Assembly: GCF_008386585.1 (NCBI RefSeq)
Contig: NZ_VUOB01000059.1
Coordinates: 117,141 to 181,140, forward strand
Reading direction: 5' to 3'
DNA: 64,000 bases
Source of the DNA: Solihabitans fulvus
GTDB taxonomy: Bacteria; Actinomycetota; Actinomycetes; Mycobacteriales; Pseudonocardiaceae
Shown here: positions 25,840 through 34,841 of the stretch, piece by piece
How the letters are laid out: the number at the start of each line of letters is the position of its first letter
Position numbering within the stretch: position 1 is the first letter of the stretch
Position numbers and translations under genes: made by a program
The notes under the pieces: generated by a model
Told to the model about the DNA's origin: nothing
The model's input: only the letters and a program-made list of their open reading frames with translations
Databases searched by the model: none

Positions 25840-26613
25840 GTGAGTGAGCCGATTCTCGAGCTGCGCGGCATCAACAAGAGCTTCGGTCCCGTCCACGTGC
25901 TGCACGACGTCGACTTCACCGTCAGGGCCGGTGAGGTGACCGCGCTCGTCGGCGACAACGGCGCCGGCAAGTCGACGCTGGTCAAGTGCATCGCCGGCAT
26001 CTACCCGACCGACTCGGGCGAGGTGCTGTTCAACGGCGAACAGACGCACATCCACGGTCCGAAGGAAGCGTCCAACCTCGGCATCGAGGTCGTCTACCAG
26101 GACCTCGCGCTGTGCGACAACCTCGACATCGTGCAGAACATGTTCCTCGGCAGGGAACGCGGCAGGGCCGGTCTGCTCGACGAGTCCGACATGGAGCAGG
26201 CCGCGCGCAAGACGCTGACCTCGCTGTCGGTCCGCACGGTCAAGTCGGTCCGCACCCCCGTCGCCTCGCTCTCCGGCGGCCAGCGGCAGACCGTGGCCAT
26301 CGCCAAGGCCGTGCTGTGGGACAGCAAGGTCGTGCTGCTCGACGAGCCGACCGCCGCCCTCGGTGTCGCGCAGACCCGCCAGGTCCTCGACCTGGTGCGC
26401 CGCCTCGCCGAACAGGGCCTCGGCGTCGTCCTGATCAGCCACAACATGAACGACGTCTTCGAGGTCGCCGACCGCATCGCGACCCTCTACCTGGGGCGCA
26501 TGGCGGCCGAGCTGCCGACCAAGGACGTCACGCACAGCCAGGTGGTGGAGCTGATCACCGCGGGCCGCTCCGGCGACCTCGGCATCGCCCGCCCCGAGAA
26601 CGCCGTGGTGTGA
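25840..26613 (+). CDS. Sugar ABC transporter ATP-binding protein (single nucleotide-binding domain)
   Basis: This 257-residue ATPase has Walker A GDNGAGKST (38-46), Q-loop VVYQDLALCD, signature LSGGQ (144-148), Walker B VVLLDEP (164-170) and the switch His in LISHNMND. It has one ATPase domain, unlike the double-domain XylG/RbsA proteins, as is common in actinobacterial pentose systems. The start is the GTG at 25840 with GGAGG 8 bases upstream. Confidence 0.93.
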   Translation: MSEPILELRGINKSFGPVHVLHDVDFTVRAGEVTALVGDNGAGKSTLVKCIAGIYPTDSGEVLFNGEQTHIHGPKEASNLGIEVVYQDLALCDNLDIVQNMFLGRERGRAGLLDESDMEQAARKTLTSLSVRTVKSVRTPVASLSGGQRQTVAIAKAVLWDSKVVLLDEPTAALGVAQTRQVLDLVRRLAEQGLGVVLISHNMNDVFEVADRIATLYLGRMAAELPTKDVTHSQVVELITAGRSGDLGIARPENAVV

Positions 26614-26684
26614 CCCCGCTCAGGGCCACCACTTGACCGCCGCATCTCCACCAGAGCTTGTTCGACACCCGTGAGGACCCGAGC

Positions 26685-28142
26685 ATGACCGACACACCGA
26701 CCGGTACGACCACCGGCGAGAAGGCCGCCGACAAGAGCGGCGGCGGCACGGCCCAAGCGGCCATCTCCGACTTCGGCATCGACACCACCTCCCGCTCGAC
26801 CGGCGAGGCGCTGCGCGACTACGTCGCCCGCGTCAGGGGCGGCGAACTCGGCTCCCTGCCGGCCCTGCTCGGCCTGGTCGTGCTGCTGGTCGTGTTCAGT
26901 TCGCTGTCCGACAACTTCCTCACCCTCGGCAACATCGCGAACCTGCTGGCGCAGGGCGCCGGCAAGACGGTCATCGCGATGGGCCTCGTCTTCGTGCTGC
27001 TGCTCGGCGAGATCGACCTGTCCGCCGGCACCGCGTCCGGCGTGGCCGCCTCGGTGATGGCGCTGCACCTGGTCAAGAGCGGCAACCTGCTCGGCGGCAT
27101 GGGCAGCACGGTGTTCTACCTGTTCTGCGGCATCATCGCGCTGGCGATCGTGTTGGCCGCCTGGATGCGGCTGTGGATCGGGGTCGCGCTGTCCGCGGTG
27201 GCCCTGCTGATCGCGCTGATCGGCCTGCCGGCCAACCCGTGGACCGAGATGCTGCTCGCGCTGTGCGTCGGCACCGCCATCGGCTGCGTCACCGGCTTCC
27301 TCGTCGCGAAGGTGCGGATCCCGTCCTTCGTGGTGACGCTCGCGCTGTTCCTGGCCTGGGGCGGCGTGATCCTCCAGTTCATCGGCCAGGGCGGCACGCT
27401 CGGCCTGCGCGACGACACGCTGTTCAAGGTCGCCAACGGGAACCTGAACACTGCGGCGAGCTGGGGCCTGTTCGTCATCGCGGCCGGCGGCTACGCCGCC
27501 GTCGTGCTCAGCCGGCACTTCACCCGCCTGCGCAAGGGCCTGGTGGCCCAGCCGACCGCCATGGTCGCCGCGAAGGTCGCCGTCGTGGTGGTGCTCAGCG
27601 CCGTGGTGACCTACCTGCTCACGCTCAACCGCTCGCACAGCGACCTCGTGAAGATCTCCGGCGTCCCCTACGTGGTGCCCATCGTGTTGGTGCTGCTGGT
27701 GATCGGCACCTTCGTGCTGGACCGCACCCGCTACGGCCGGCACATCTACGCGGTCGGCGGCAACCAGGAGGCCGCGCGCAGGGCCGGCATCGACGTGCCC
27801 AAGATCCGGATGAGCGTGTTCGTGATCTGCTCGTCGGTCGCGGCGCTCGGCGCGATCATCTACTCCTCGAAGGTCGGCTCGGTCGACCCGAACGCCGGCG
27901 GCGGCAACACCCTGCTCTACGCGGTCGGCGCCGCCGTCATCGGCGGCACGTCGCTGTTCGGCGGCAAGGGCCGGGTCAGCAACGCCGTGATCGGTGGCGC
28001 GGTGCTGGCCACCATCGACAACGGCCTCGGCCTGCTCAAGCAGCCCGCCGCGGTGGTGTTCGTCATCACCGGTCTGGTCCTGTTGCTTGCGGCTAGCGTT
28101 GACGCACTGTCTCGGCGCCGTGCGGCGGTCGCCAGCCGCTGA
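26685..28142 (+). CDS. Sugar ABC transporter permease (XylH-like)
   Basis: This 485-residue permease of the BPD_transp_2 (RbsC/XylH) family has a long hydrophilic N terminus (about 55 residues) and about 12 transmembrane helices. Family sequences include LTLGNIANLLAQGAGKTVIAMG, LLGEIDLSAGT, YAVGGNQEAARRAGI and VIGGTSLFGGKGR. It forms the channel for the sugar bound by the lipoprotein at 24607. The start is the ATG at 26685 after GAGGA; it is part of the same operon. Confidence 0.92.
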   Translation: MTDTPTGTTTGEKAADKSGGGTAQAAISDFGIDTTSRSTGEALRDYVARVRGGELGSLPALLGLVVLLVVFSSLSDNFLTLGNIANLLAQGAGKTVIAMGLVFVLLLGEIDLSAGTASGVAASVMALHLVKSGNLLGGMGSTVFYLFCGIIALAIVLAAWMRLWIGVALSAVALLIALIGLPANPWTEMLLALCVGTAIGCVTGFLVAKVRIPSFVVTLALFLAWGGVILQFIGQGGTLGLRDDTLFKVANGNLNTAASWGLFVIAAGGYAAVVLSRHFTRLRKGLVAQPTAMVAAKVAVVVVLSAVVTYLLTLNRSHSDLVKISGVPYVVPIVLVLLVIGTFVLDRTRYGRHIYAVGGNQEAARRAGIDVPKIRMSVFVICSSVAALGAIIYSSKVGSVDPNAGGGNTLLYAVGAAVIGGTSLFGGKGRVSNAVIGGAVLATIDNGLGLLKQPAAVVFVITGLVLLLAASVDALSRRRAAVASR

Positions 28143-28164
28143 CCACGAGCGAGGAACAAACCAG

Positions 28165-29349
28165 GTGACGACCACGCCAACCTCGGGTACCCGACCGGAC
28201 GAGATCCGCAGGCACAACAGGACGGCGTTGCTGCGCCGTCTGCATGTGGACGGGCCGTGCACCCGGGCGGCGTTGGCCACGGAGCTCGGCCTCAACCGCA
28301 GCACGATCAAGGCGCTCGTGGACGGTCTCGCGTCCGCCGGGGTGGTGGCCGAGCGCGTGCCGGCGCAGCGCAGCGGCGCGGGCCGCCCGTCGCTGCTGGT
28401 GCTGCCGCAGCCGCACGCGGCCGTGGTGCTGGCCATCGACGTCCGCGTCGAGCAGGTGTCGATGGCGATGGTCGGCATCGGCGGCGAGATCCTCGGCCGG
28501 CACAGCTGGAACCTGCACCGCAAGAGCCGCGAGCCGGGCGAGGTGATCACCCACATCGCCGACTCCAGCCAGCTCCTCGCCGACGAGCTGTCCGTCGACG
28601 TGGTCGGGGTCGGCGTCTCGGTGCCCGGCGTGGTCCGCAGGGCGGATGGCCAGGTGCACGAGGCGCCGAACCTCCAGTGGACCGACGTGCCGCTCGGCAA
28701 GCGGCTCGCGGCCGTGCTCCGCAAACCGGTGCAGGTCGGCAACGACGCCGAGCTCGGCGCGCTGGCCGAGCACGTCAGGGGCGCGGCGCGCGGCGCGGCC
28801 GACATGGTCTACGTGTCGGCGGACGTCGGGGTCGGCGGCGGGGTGATCTCCGGCGGCTCGCCGCTGCGCGGCACCGGGGGCTACGTCGGCGAACTCGGCC
28901 ACATGGTGATCCGGCACGACGGCCGGCAGTGCTACTGCGGCTCCCAGGGCTGCTGGGAGACCGAGGTGGGCGAGCCGGCGCTGTGCAGGGCGCTGGCCCT
29001 GCCGGAGGGCTCCCCGCGCGGCGCGGTCGTCGCGGAGCTGCGGTCGCTTGCCGAGGAGCCCGGCGACCCGGCCGGCGTCGAGCACCGCCTCGGCGACTTC
29101 ACCTACTGGCTGTCGCTCGGGCTGGTCAACGTGGTCAACATGCTCGGGCCCGAGCTGGTGGTGCTCGGCGACCTGTTCGCCTCGCTGCCGACGGAGGTCG
29201 TCGAGCGGGCCAGCGCGACGGTGCACCAGCGCAGCCTGGTCAGCAGGGCGGTCGGCGGCACCAGGATCGTCATCTCGACGCTCGGCAGGGACGCCAAGCT
29301 GATCGGCGCGGCCGAACTCGCCTTCGAACCCGTCCTCGGCACCGTCTAA
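28165..29349 (+). CDS. ROK-family transcriptional regulator
   Basis: This 394-residue protein has an N-terminal winged HTH (TRAALATELGLNRSTIKALVDGLASAG, about 33-60) fused to a ROK sugar-kinase-like domain. The ROK zinc-binding motif CYCGSQGCWE (256-265) and the loop VGNDAELGA (191-199) are present. Such proteins (XylR/NagC type) repress sugar operons and release DNA on binding the sugar. Its place as the last gene of the ABC operon argues for local autoregulation. The start is the GTG at 28165 with GAGGA 10 bases upstream. Confidence 0.93.
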   Translation: MTTTPTSGTRPDEIRRHNRTALLRRLHVDGPCTRAALATELGLNRSTIKALVDGLASAGVVAERVPAQRSGAGRPSLLVLPQPHAAVVLAIDVRVEQVSMAMVGIGGEILGRHSWNLHRKSREPGEVITHIADSSQLLADELSVDVVGVGVSVPGVVRRADGQVHEAPNLQWTDVPLGKRLAAVLRKPVQVGNDAELGALAEHVRGAARGAADMVYVSADVGVGGGVISGGSPLRGTGGYVGELGHMVIRHDGRQCYCGSQGCWETEVGEPALCRALALPEGSPRGAVVAELRSLAEEPGDPAGVEHRLGDFTYWLSLGLVNVVNMLGPELVVLGDLFASLPTEVVERASATVHQRSLVSRAVGGTRIVISTLGRDAKLIGAAELAFEPVLGTV

Positions 29350-29358
29350 CCGGCCCCA

Positions 29359-29403
29359 GACACGCCGCTGGCCGGGTGGGAGAGTCCACCCGGCCAGCGT
29401 GTC
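29359..29403 (+). terminator. Terminator of the sugar ABC/ROK operon
   Basis: A 13-bp perfect stem (GCTGGCCGGGTGG and complement) is extended by a 5-bp outer stem after a small bulge, with a 6-base loop, followed by GTTT. It closes the operon. Confidence 0.85.
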
Positions 29404-29435
29404 GTTTGAGGGCTTCGGTTCGCCCGTGTGGCGTC

Positions 29436-29615
29436 TCAGCCCTGCTGCAGCTCGGCAGCGAGCTCGCGCAGCTTGTTCCCGTGCTCACGGGCGTGGTGCC
29501 CACAGAACAGGAGCTCGCCCCCGGAAGGGAGCACGGCGCGAACCTGAGCGGCGGCCCCGCAGCGGTCGCAGCGGTCGGCAGCGGTCAGATCGGGGCGGGT
29601 GAGCGTGGTGGTCAT
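29436..29615 (-). CDS. Small zinc-ribbon-like protein (DUF7455-type, Rv2708c-like)
   Basis: This 59-residue protein has CDRCGAAA and FCGHHAREH, a CxxC plus CxxH pattern that could bind zinc. Similar small proteins lie near sigA and sigB in mycobacteria (Rv2708c), matching the location here. The start is the ATG at 29615 with GGAGGGAG upstream; a longer frame adds MLGRREIS without a ribosome binding site. Function unknown. Confidence 0.8.
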   Translation of the reverse strand: MTTTLTRPDLTAADRCDRCGAAAQVRAVLPSGGELLFCGHHAREHGNKLRELAAELQQG

Positions 29616-30337
29616 GGAAATCTCCCTCCGTCCCAGCACCGGGGATCGGTGCCATTTGACTAGCTGCGACCACAGCGCCCTGGCTGGTCCGCGGTGCTCG
29701 CTGCTTCCACTCTTGCAGACGCTTGAGCGTTCGTCAGTGTTCCCGAGGGCGTGGCGATCGCGGTCACGTTTGTTTTACCCACTTGCAGCACATCCGGACC
29801 CGACTGCCCGAACGGTTCGGCTTTTCGCCACTACTTTCCGCAGTCATGGCGAGGGCATGGGACGCGCGCGGCCGGGCGTCCGGCGGGCGTCCCGTACCGC
29901 CGTCCGGCCGGATTCGGCGGCCGCGTCCGCCGCGTTCCGTTGCCCCGGACGCGGCGAGACATCGAGCGGCCCGGCACCCGGCGCGCGCCGAAAATGGTGT
30001 TCTGCCAGGACATTCCGGGTGCGGTGGCACGAGACCGCGGCGCGCGGACGCGCGATCATGGTCGGTGAGCGCGCCGGCCGTGCGCCGTTCGGTCGAACAC
30101 GGAGCGTGTCGGCGCGAGCGGTGATCGTGATCGCCGGCGACTCCGGCGCGGGCGGGCGCGCGATCGCCGAGTGGATCCGACCGCTGGACCCCGTGGTCAC
30201 CCATCGTCTCCGTCAAGCCCGTGCAATGTGTGATCCGTCACGTTCTGGACGCCCCGAAGTCACCGCGAATTCAGCTCAACGCGTAACAACGCGAAAGGCC
30301 CGTTCCGGACAGAACGGGCCTTTCGCGGATGACCGAT
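29616..30337. other. 722-base region without a recognisable gene
   Basis: Open frames exist on both strands but none has a ribosome binding site together with a recognisable protein. The stretch holds the promoter of the small zinc-ribbon gene (an inverted repeat ACGCT-TG-AGCGT near 29718), a GC-rich core at 29850-30200, and the sigA terminator at 30291-30326. A non-coding RNA is possible. Confidence 0.55.
30291..30326 (-). terminator. Terminator of sigA
   Basis: A perfect 15-bp stem (GCGAAAGGCCCGTTC and its complement) with a 6-base loop lies 12 bases beyond the sigA stop codon. The stem carries AAA/TTT near its base. Confidence 0.92.
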
Positions 30338-31693
30338 TTAGTCGAGGTAGTCGCGCAGGACCTGCGACCGCGACGGGTGCCGCAGCTTCGACATCGTCTT
30401 CGACTCGATCTGCCGGATGCGCTCGCGCGTCACGCCGTAGACCTGGCCGATCTCGTCCAGCGTCCTCGGCTGGCCGTCGGTGAGGCCGAAGCGCAGCCGC
30501 ACCACGCCGGCCTCCCGCTCGGACAGCGTCGCGAGCACGGACTGGAGCTGGTCCTGGAGCAGCGTGAACGACACCGCGTCGACCGCGACGACCGCCTCGG
30601 AGTCCTCGATGAAGTCACCGAGCTGGCTGTCGCCCTCGTCGCCGATGGTCTGGTCGAGCGAAATGGGCTCCCGGGCGTACTGCTGGATCTCCAGCACCTT
30701 CTCCGGGGTGATGTCCATTTCCTTGGCGAGCTCCTCGGGCGTCGGCTCGCGGCCGAGGTCCTGGAGCAGCTCACGCTGTATGCGGCCGAGCTTGTTGATG
30801 ACCTCGACCATGTGCACCGGGATGCGGATGGTCCTGGCCTGGTCGGCCATGGCTCGCGTGATCGCCTGCCGAATCCACCAGGTGGCGTACGTGGAGAACT
30901 TGTAGCCCTTGGTGTAGTCGAACTTCTCGACCGCGCGGATCAGACCCAGGTTGCCCTCCTGGATCAGGTCGAGGAACGCCATGCCGCGACCGGTGTAGCG
31001 CTTGGCCAGCGACACCACGAGACGGAGGTTGGCCTCCAGCAGGTGGTTCTTGGCGCGCTCGCCGTCCCGCACGATCCAGCGCAGGTCGCGCCGCATCTGC
31101 GGGGTCAGCTTCTCGTTCTCGTCCTCGGACCGGCGCACCCGCTCCGCCGCGTAGAGGCCGGCCTCGATCCGCTTGGCGAGCTCGACCTCCTCCTCGGCGT
31201 TGAGCAGCGCCACCTTGCCGATCTGCTTGAGGTAGGCGCGGACGGAGTCGGCCGACGCGGTGAGCTCGGCGTCCTTGCGGGCCTGCCGCAGGGCCTCCGA
31301 CTCCTCCTCGTCCCAGACGAAGTCGCCCTCGCCCGGCTTGGCGGTCTCCTCGGCCTCCTCCGGCTCGTCAGCCACCGGCTCGTCGACGAGGTCGACCTCG
31401 ACGTCGGCGAGATCCTCGGCGCCGGGGGCGTCAAGCTCGTCGGGCTCGTCGCCCTCGGCGGACTTCTTCGCCTTGGCGGGCGCTGCTGCGCCCTTCGCGG
31501 CCGGCTTCTTCGGGGAAGCCTTCGCCGTCTTGCCAGCGGCCTTGGCCGCCGTCGCCGGCTTCTTCGCCGCTGCCGGCTTGCGCGCCGAGCTGAGCTCCTC
31601 GGCCTCCGCGCTGCCCGGCGTCTGCGTGGTCGTCTTGGCGGCGCTCGCGGCGGCGGGGCTGGAGCGTCGGGTTGCGGTTTCTGCGGCTGCCAC
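30338..31693 (-). CDS. sigA: Primary RNA polymerase sigma factor SigA (HrdB)
   Basis: This 451-residue principal sigma factor has a long Ala/Lys-rich and then acidic N-terminal region (1-150), as in other actinobacterial HrdB/SigA proteins. Regions 1.2 to 4.2 follow, with NLRLVVSLAKRYTGRGM, TYATWWIRQAITRAMADQ and the region 4.2 HTH VTRERIRQIESKTMSKLR. Its place between the small zinc-ribbon gene and ppgK matches M. tuberculosis Rv2703. The start is the GTG at 31693 with GAAAGGG upstream. It is essential in all relatives. A good -10 element lies about 110 bases upstream. Confidence 0.97.
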   Translation of the reverse strand: MAAAETATRRSSPAAASAAKTTTQTPGSAEAEELSSARKPAAAKKPATAAKAAGKTAKASPKKPAAKGAAAPAKAKKSAEGDEPDELDAPGAEDLADVEVDLVDEPVADEPEEAEETAKPGEGDFVWDEEESEALRQARKDAELTASADSVRAYLKQIGKVALLNAEEEVELAKRIEAGLYAAERVRRSEDENEKLTPQMRRDLRWIVRDGERAKNHLLEANLRLVVSLAKRYTGRGMAFLDLIQEGNLGLIRAVEKFDYTKGYKFSTYATWWIRQAITRAMADQARTIRIPVHMVEVINKLGRIQRELLQDLGREPTPEELAKEMDITPEKVLEIQQYAREPISLDQTIGDEGDSQLGDFIEDSEAVVAVDAVSFTLLQDQLQSVLATLSEREAGVVRLRFGLTDGQPRTLDEIGQVYGVTRERIRQIESKTMSKLRHPSRSQVLRDYLD

Positions 31694-31800
31694 GTACGCC
31701 CTTTCGCGACTGTCGATCACGGCAAACCGAAGGACGCGAACTTCGGTCGCCAGAGTTCGGGGGGAGAACCCGCTGGCCTTACCGCCGCGGGCACCGTTCC

Positions 31801-31806
31801 ATTGTA
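31801..31806 (-). promoter_or_regulatory. Candidate -10 element of sigA
   Basis: On the minus strand TACAAT, a near-consensus -10 hexamer, lies 107 bases before the sigA start. Two TTGACG copies (TTGACG-G-TTGACG) lie upstream, but neither is at the ideal 17-base spacing. Confidence 0.45.
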
Positions 31807-31908
31807 ACGACGTCAACCGTCAATCGTTGCGCCCCGCAGCCCTTCTGCCCGTCCGGATCTGCATTGTGCCTGCTAGATCGCGTCCGGCAAATTCTGGAAC
31901 GACCCTGA

Positions 31909-32670
31909 TCAGTGATCAATACCGTGGATCGCGGCGGCTGCGGCGCCGACGATGCCCGCGTCGTTCTTCAGCGTCGCGGCCACCACCTCGGTGCGTACTT
32001 CGAGCAACGGGAGCCACTTCTCGGCCTTCTTGCTGACCCCGCCGCCCGCGATCACCAGATCGGGCCAGATGAGGTCCTCCAACGCCTGGATGTAGCGGGA
32101 CACCCTGGGCGCCCACTCCTCCCAGGACAGGTCCTTGTCCTCCTTCACCGAGGCCGCCGCGCGCTTCTCGGCGTCGTGCCCGTCCACCTCGAGGTGGCCG
32201 AACTCGGTGTTCGGGAGGAGCTTGCCGTCCAGGAACACCGCGCTGCCGATGCCGGTGCCGAAGGTGAGCAGAACCACCGTGCCTGACCGGTCGCGACCTG
32301 CGCCGAAGCGCACCTCGGCAAGGCCGGCGGCGTCCGCGTCGTTGAGCACCACGACGTCGGTCCGCTCGCGCCCGAGCCGTTCGGCGAACAGCGTGGCGGC
32401 GTCAAGGTCGATCCAGTGCTTGTCGATGTTCGCCGCGCTCAGCGCCGTGCCCCGCTTGACCACGCTGGGCAACGTGACGCCGATGGGGCCGTCCCACCCG
32501 AACTTCTCGACGATCTCGGCGACCACGTCGGCGACCGCGTCCGGGGTGGAGGGCTGGGGTGTGGCGACGCGCAGCCGCTCGCCGTCCAGCTCACCGGCCG
32601 TCAGGTCGACCAGACCACCCTTGATGCCCGAGCCACCGATGTCGATCCCGAACCCGCGGGTATTGCCCAT
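31909..32670 (-). CDS. ppgK: Polyphosphate glucokinase
   Basis: This 253-residue ROK-type kinase phosphorylates glucose with polyphosphate (or ATP) in the cytosol. It has the nucleotide/phosphate-binding motif GIDIGGSGIKGGLVDL at the N terminus, LNDADAAG and LTFGTGIGSAVF, all characteristic of actinobacterial PpgK. It lacks the zinc motif of ROK regulators. The start is the ATG at 32670. The gene order ppgK-sigA on the same strand is as in M. tuberculosis (Rv2702-Rv2703). Confidence 0.95.
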   Translation of the reverse strand: MGNTRGFGIDIGGSGIKGGLVDLTAGELDGERLRVATPQPSTPDAVADVVAEIVEKFGWDGPIGVTLPSVVKRGTALSAANIDKHWIDLDAATLFAERLGRERTDVVVLNDADAAGLAEVRFGAGRDRSGTVVLLTFGTGIGSAVFLDGKLLPNTEFGHLEVDGHDAEKRAAASVKEDKDLSWEEWAPRVSRYIQALEDLIWPDLVIAGGGVSKKAEKWLPLLEVRTEVVAATLKNDAGIVGAAAAAIHGIDH

Positions 32671-32743
32671 CCCCGTGGTCCCTTCCTACTCGATTCAGTT
32701 CCGTGGTTTCGGAGACCCTAGCTTGGTGTGGTCCGATAGTCCC

Positions 32744-33568
32744 GTGCGAGTGCCTGAAGCGAAACCGGTGGACACCGACCCGCGCGCCCTGCTGGCCGTG
32801 GCCGTGCTCGTGGCCACCGAGGCGGCCGTGCTGGCGCGGGACAGCCGGCAGGCAGCGGTGGGCGAGGTGGACACCAAGAGCACCGAGACCGACGTGGTCA
32901 CGGCCGCGGACAGGGCGGCGGAGCGGCTGGTCCGCACCCGCCTCGCGGAGCTGCGTCCCGGCGAGGCCGTGCTCGGCGAGGAGGAGGGCGGCGGCACCGC
33001 GCTCGACGGGCTCCGCTGGGTGGTCGACCCGATCGACGGCACGGTGAACTACCTGTACGGCTTCCCCTGGTACGCGGTGTCCGTCGCCGCCCAGCTCGAC
33101 GGGGTCTCGGTGGCCGGGGCCGTGGTCGAGCCGGTCAGCGGGCGGGTCTGGACGGCGGCGCGGGGGCACGGCGCGTGGCTGGACGACGCGCCGCTGCACG
33201 TGTCGGCGGCGACCCGCCTCGACCTGTCACTGGTCGGCACGGGCTTCGCCTACGCCGCGGAGCGGCGGGCGCGGCAGGCCGGCGCCGTGGCGCGGCTGCT
33301 GCCGAGGGTGCGCGACATCCGCCGGGCCGGCGCGGCCTCGCTCGACCTGTGCGCCGTGGCGGCCGGCTGGCTGGACGCCTGCGCCGAGCACGGCCTGAAC
33401 CGCTGGGACTGGGCGGCCGGCGCGCTGATCGCCGAGGAGGCCGGCGCGGTGGTGTGGCTACCCGGCGACCTGCCCGAACTGGGCGCGGACCTCACGATGG
33501 CCGTGACGCCGGGAATCGCGGCCGAGCTGCGCGCGGCCATGCTGGAGTCGGGCTTCGGCCAGGTCTGA
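32744..33568 (+). CDS. suhB: Inositol monophosphatase family protein (SuhB-like)
   Basis: This 274-residue Mg-dependent phosphatase has the IMPase signatures GEEEGG, WVVDPIDGTVNYLYGFP and WDWAAGALIAEEAG, which bind the metals and substrate. Actinobacteria use it to make inositol from inositol 1-phosphate; histidinol phosphate is another possible substrate in the family. The position opposite ppgK equals Rv2701c. The start is the GTG at 32744 (or the GTG at 32750). No ribosome binding site is seen, so a leaderless transcript is likely. Confidence 0.92.
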   Translation: MRVPEAKPVDTDPRALLAVAVLVATEAAVLARDSRQAAVGEVDTKSTETDVVTAADRAAERLVRTRLAELRPGEAVLGEEEGGGTALDGLRWVVDPIDGTVNYLYGFPWYAVSVAAQLDGVSVAGAVVEPVSGRVWTAARGHGAWLDDAPLHVSAATRLDLSLVGTGFAYAAERRARQAGAVARLLPRVRDIRRAGAASLDLCAVAAGWLDACAEHGLNRWDWAAGALIAEEAGAVVWLPGDLPELGADLTMAVTPGIAAELRAAMLESGFGQV

Positions 33569-33587
33569 CCCAAGGCCCGCGTCGAGT

Positions 33588-33610
33588 GTCCTGAAGGGTC
33601 CCTTCAGGAC
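33588..33610. terminator. Terminator between convergent suhB and cei-like genes
   Basis: GTCCTGAAGGG and its exact complement are separated by one base and form a hairpin. The core TGAAGGG/CCCTTCA recurs in the terminator at 37015-37067. Confidence 0.8.
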
Positions 33611-33632
33611 CCCAGCGAGCGCGTTGGCCGGG

Positions 33633-34406
33633 TCAGCAGTGGACGTCGTGGGCGGCCTGGAGCAGCGACGGCGCCACCGAGGGGTGGCTGCTGGCGTCCG
33701 CGAGCTGGCCGCCCTGCTGGTTGGGCTGCTTGGCGGCCTGGCTGGAGAGCTGCTCGAGGACCTGCCGCGCGTTGGTGCTCGCCTTCACCTCGTCGAACTT
33801 CTTGCCGACGGCGAGGTCGACCGTGGCGTCCTGACGGTCGTCGCTGATCAGCTCGGTGCACGGCTCGACAAGGCTGAGCGTGCGGGCGGCGGCCGCGCCG
33901 TTCGGGCCGAACCGGATCTGGCCGCGGCAGCCGAGGTCGGCGGCCGTGTAGATCGGGTCGTTGTCCGGGTTGGCGGCCTGCTGGAAGCCCAGCTCGGTGA
34001 GGGTCGTGGCGGCGAAGGTGGCCGCGTTGCGCTGGGTGCTCGCGTTCAGCACGCGGAAGTGCACGTCGACTGGCGCGGCCGGATCGGTCTTGTCCAGCGC
34101 GGTGTGGCCGAGCGCCTGGCCGAGCTTGGGCTGCGGGGTGCCGGGGGCCGCCGGGGTTCCGGAGGGAGCCGCGCTGGCCGGCGCGCTGCCCGGCGTGTTG
34201 CACTTGATCGCTTCGTCGACGTTGTTCGCCTTGTCCAGCACCTTGACCCAGACGAAGACCGCGACGACGCCGAGGATGAGGAACACCACCAGGGCAGGCA
34301 ACGGTCGGCGTCTCCGATACCGAGACTGTCCGCTACTCCCAGTGACGCTCGCGGGACCCACGTCCGCCGTCCTCCCTGGCGTTGCGCCGCTCGTGTGCTG
34401 TTTCAC
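33633..34406 (-). CDS. cei: LytR C-terminal domain envelope protein (Cei-like)
   Basis: This 257-residue protein has a short cytosolic N terminus rich in Arg, one transmembrane helix (about 37-55, PALVVFLILGVVAVFVWV) and an extracytoplasmic LytR_C domain (VDVHFRVLNASTQRNAATFAATTLTELGF). The position matches Rv2700, named Cei for cell envelope integrity in mycobacteria. A small GQLADASSHPSV tail follows. The start is the GTG at 34406; no strong ribosome binding site was found. Confidence 0.85.
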   Translation of the reverse strand: MKQHTSGATPGRTADVGPASVTGSSGQSRYRRRRPLPALVVFLILGVVAVFVWVKVLDKANNVDEAIKCNTPGSAPASAAPSGTPAAPGTPQPKLGQALGHTALDKTDPAAPVDVHFRVLNASTQRNAATFAATTLTELGFQQAANPDNDPIYTAADLGCRGQIRFGPNGAAAARTLSLVEPCTELISDDRQDATVDLAVGKKFDEVKASTNARQVLEQLSSQAAKQPNQQGGQLADASSHPSVAPSLLQAAHDVHC

Positions 34407-34841
34407 GCGTTGTTGTTCTCTTGTGTTCTTCGCCTTGATCAGCCTAGGCGTTCCCGCCGGATCCTGCGGCTCGAGGGGGGCTTGTGTCGCGGTAGCCCCG
34501 TGCGATCGGGTGGCTGCGGACAGTCAGTGCCGTCGTTTGCATCGCATCACGTCCCCCGCCTGTCGGGCAAGCCCGTCGACCAGGGTATCGGGCCTGCGTA
34601 CGTGGGTTGTCTCACCCATTTGCACGCTTAAGGGTGACCCGGTACCCGAGGTCTTGCGCGGTGGGCTACCCTCTCGGCGCTCCAGGCACCGACGAGCCGG
34701 CTGGTAGAGGGATTTCCAGGGGGTTGCGGTTCGGCGGTGGGAGCGAGACCTCCATCACTTCGGATGGAGGGCACAAACCGGGGCGCTTGGACGTTGTCCA
34801 GCGGCACGAACAGTCTCCGTTGACCGCAGGGGTGAAAGAAG
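34407..34841. other. Divergent promoter region with a structured leader for the DUF4193 gene
   Basis: This 435-base stretch holds no gene. A -10-like TACCCT at 34667-34672 would give a leader of about 170 bases for the DUF4193 gene. Within that leader, CCTCCATC-ACTTCG-GATGGAGG (34749-34770) forms a perfect 8-bp hairpin. Confidence 0.6.

Noticed and set aside
24727..28805. Very long minus-strand open frames opposite the sugar ABC genes
   Set aside because: They mirror the third-position bias of the real plus-strand genes; they lack ribosome binding sites and recognisable domains.
29599..30483. A plus-strand open frame of nearly 300 codons downstream of the small zinc-ribbon gene
   Set aside because: It runs through the sigA terminator and into sigA antisense, with no ribosome binding site or protein-like composition.
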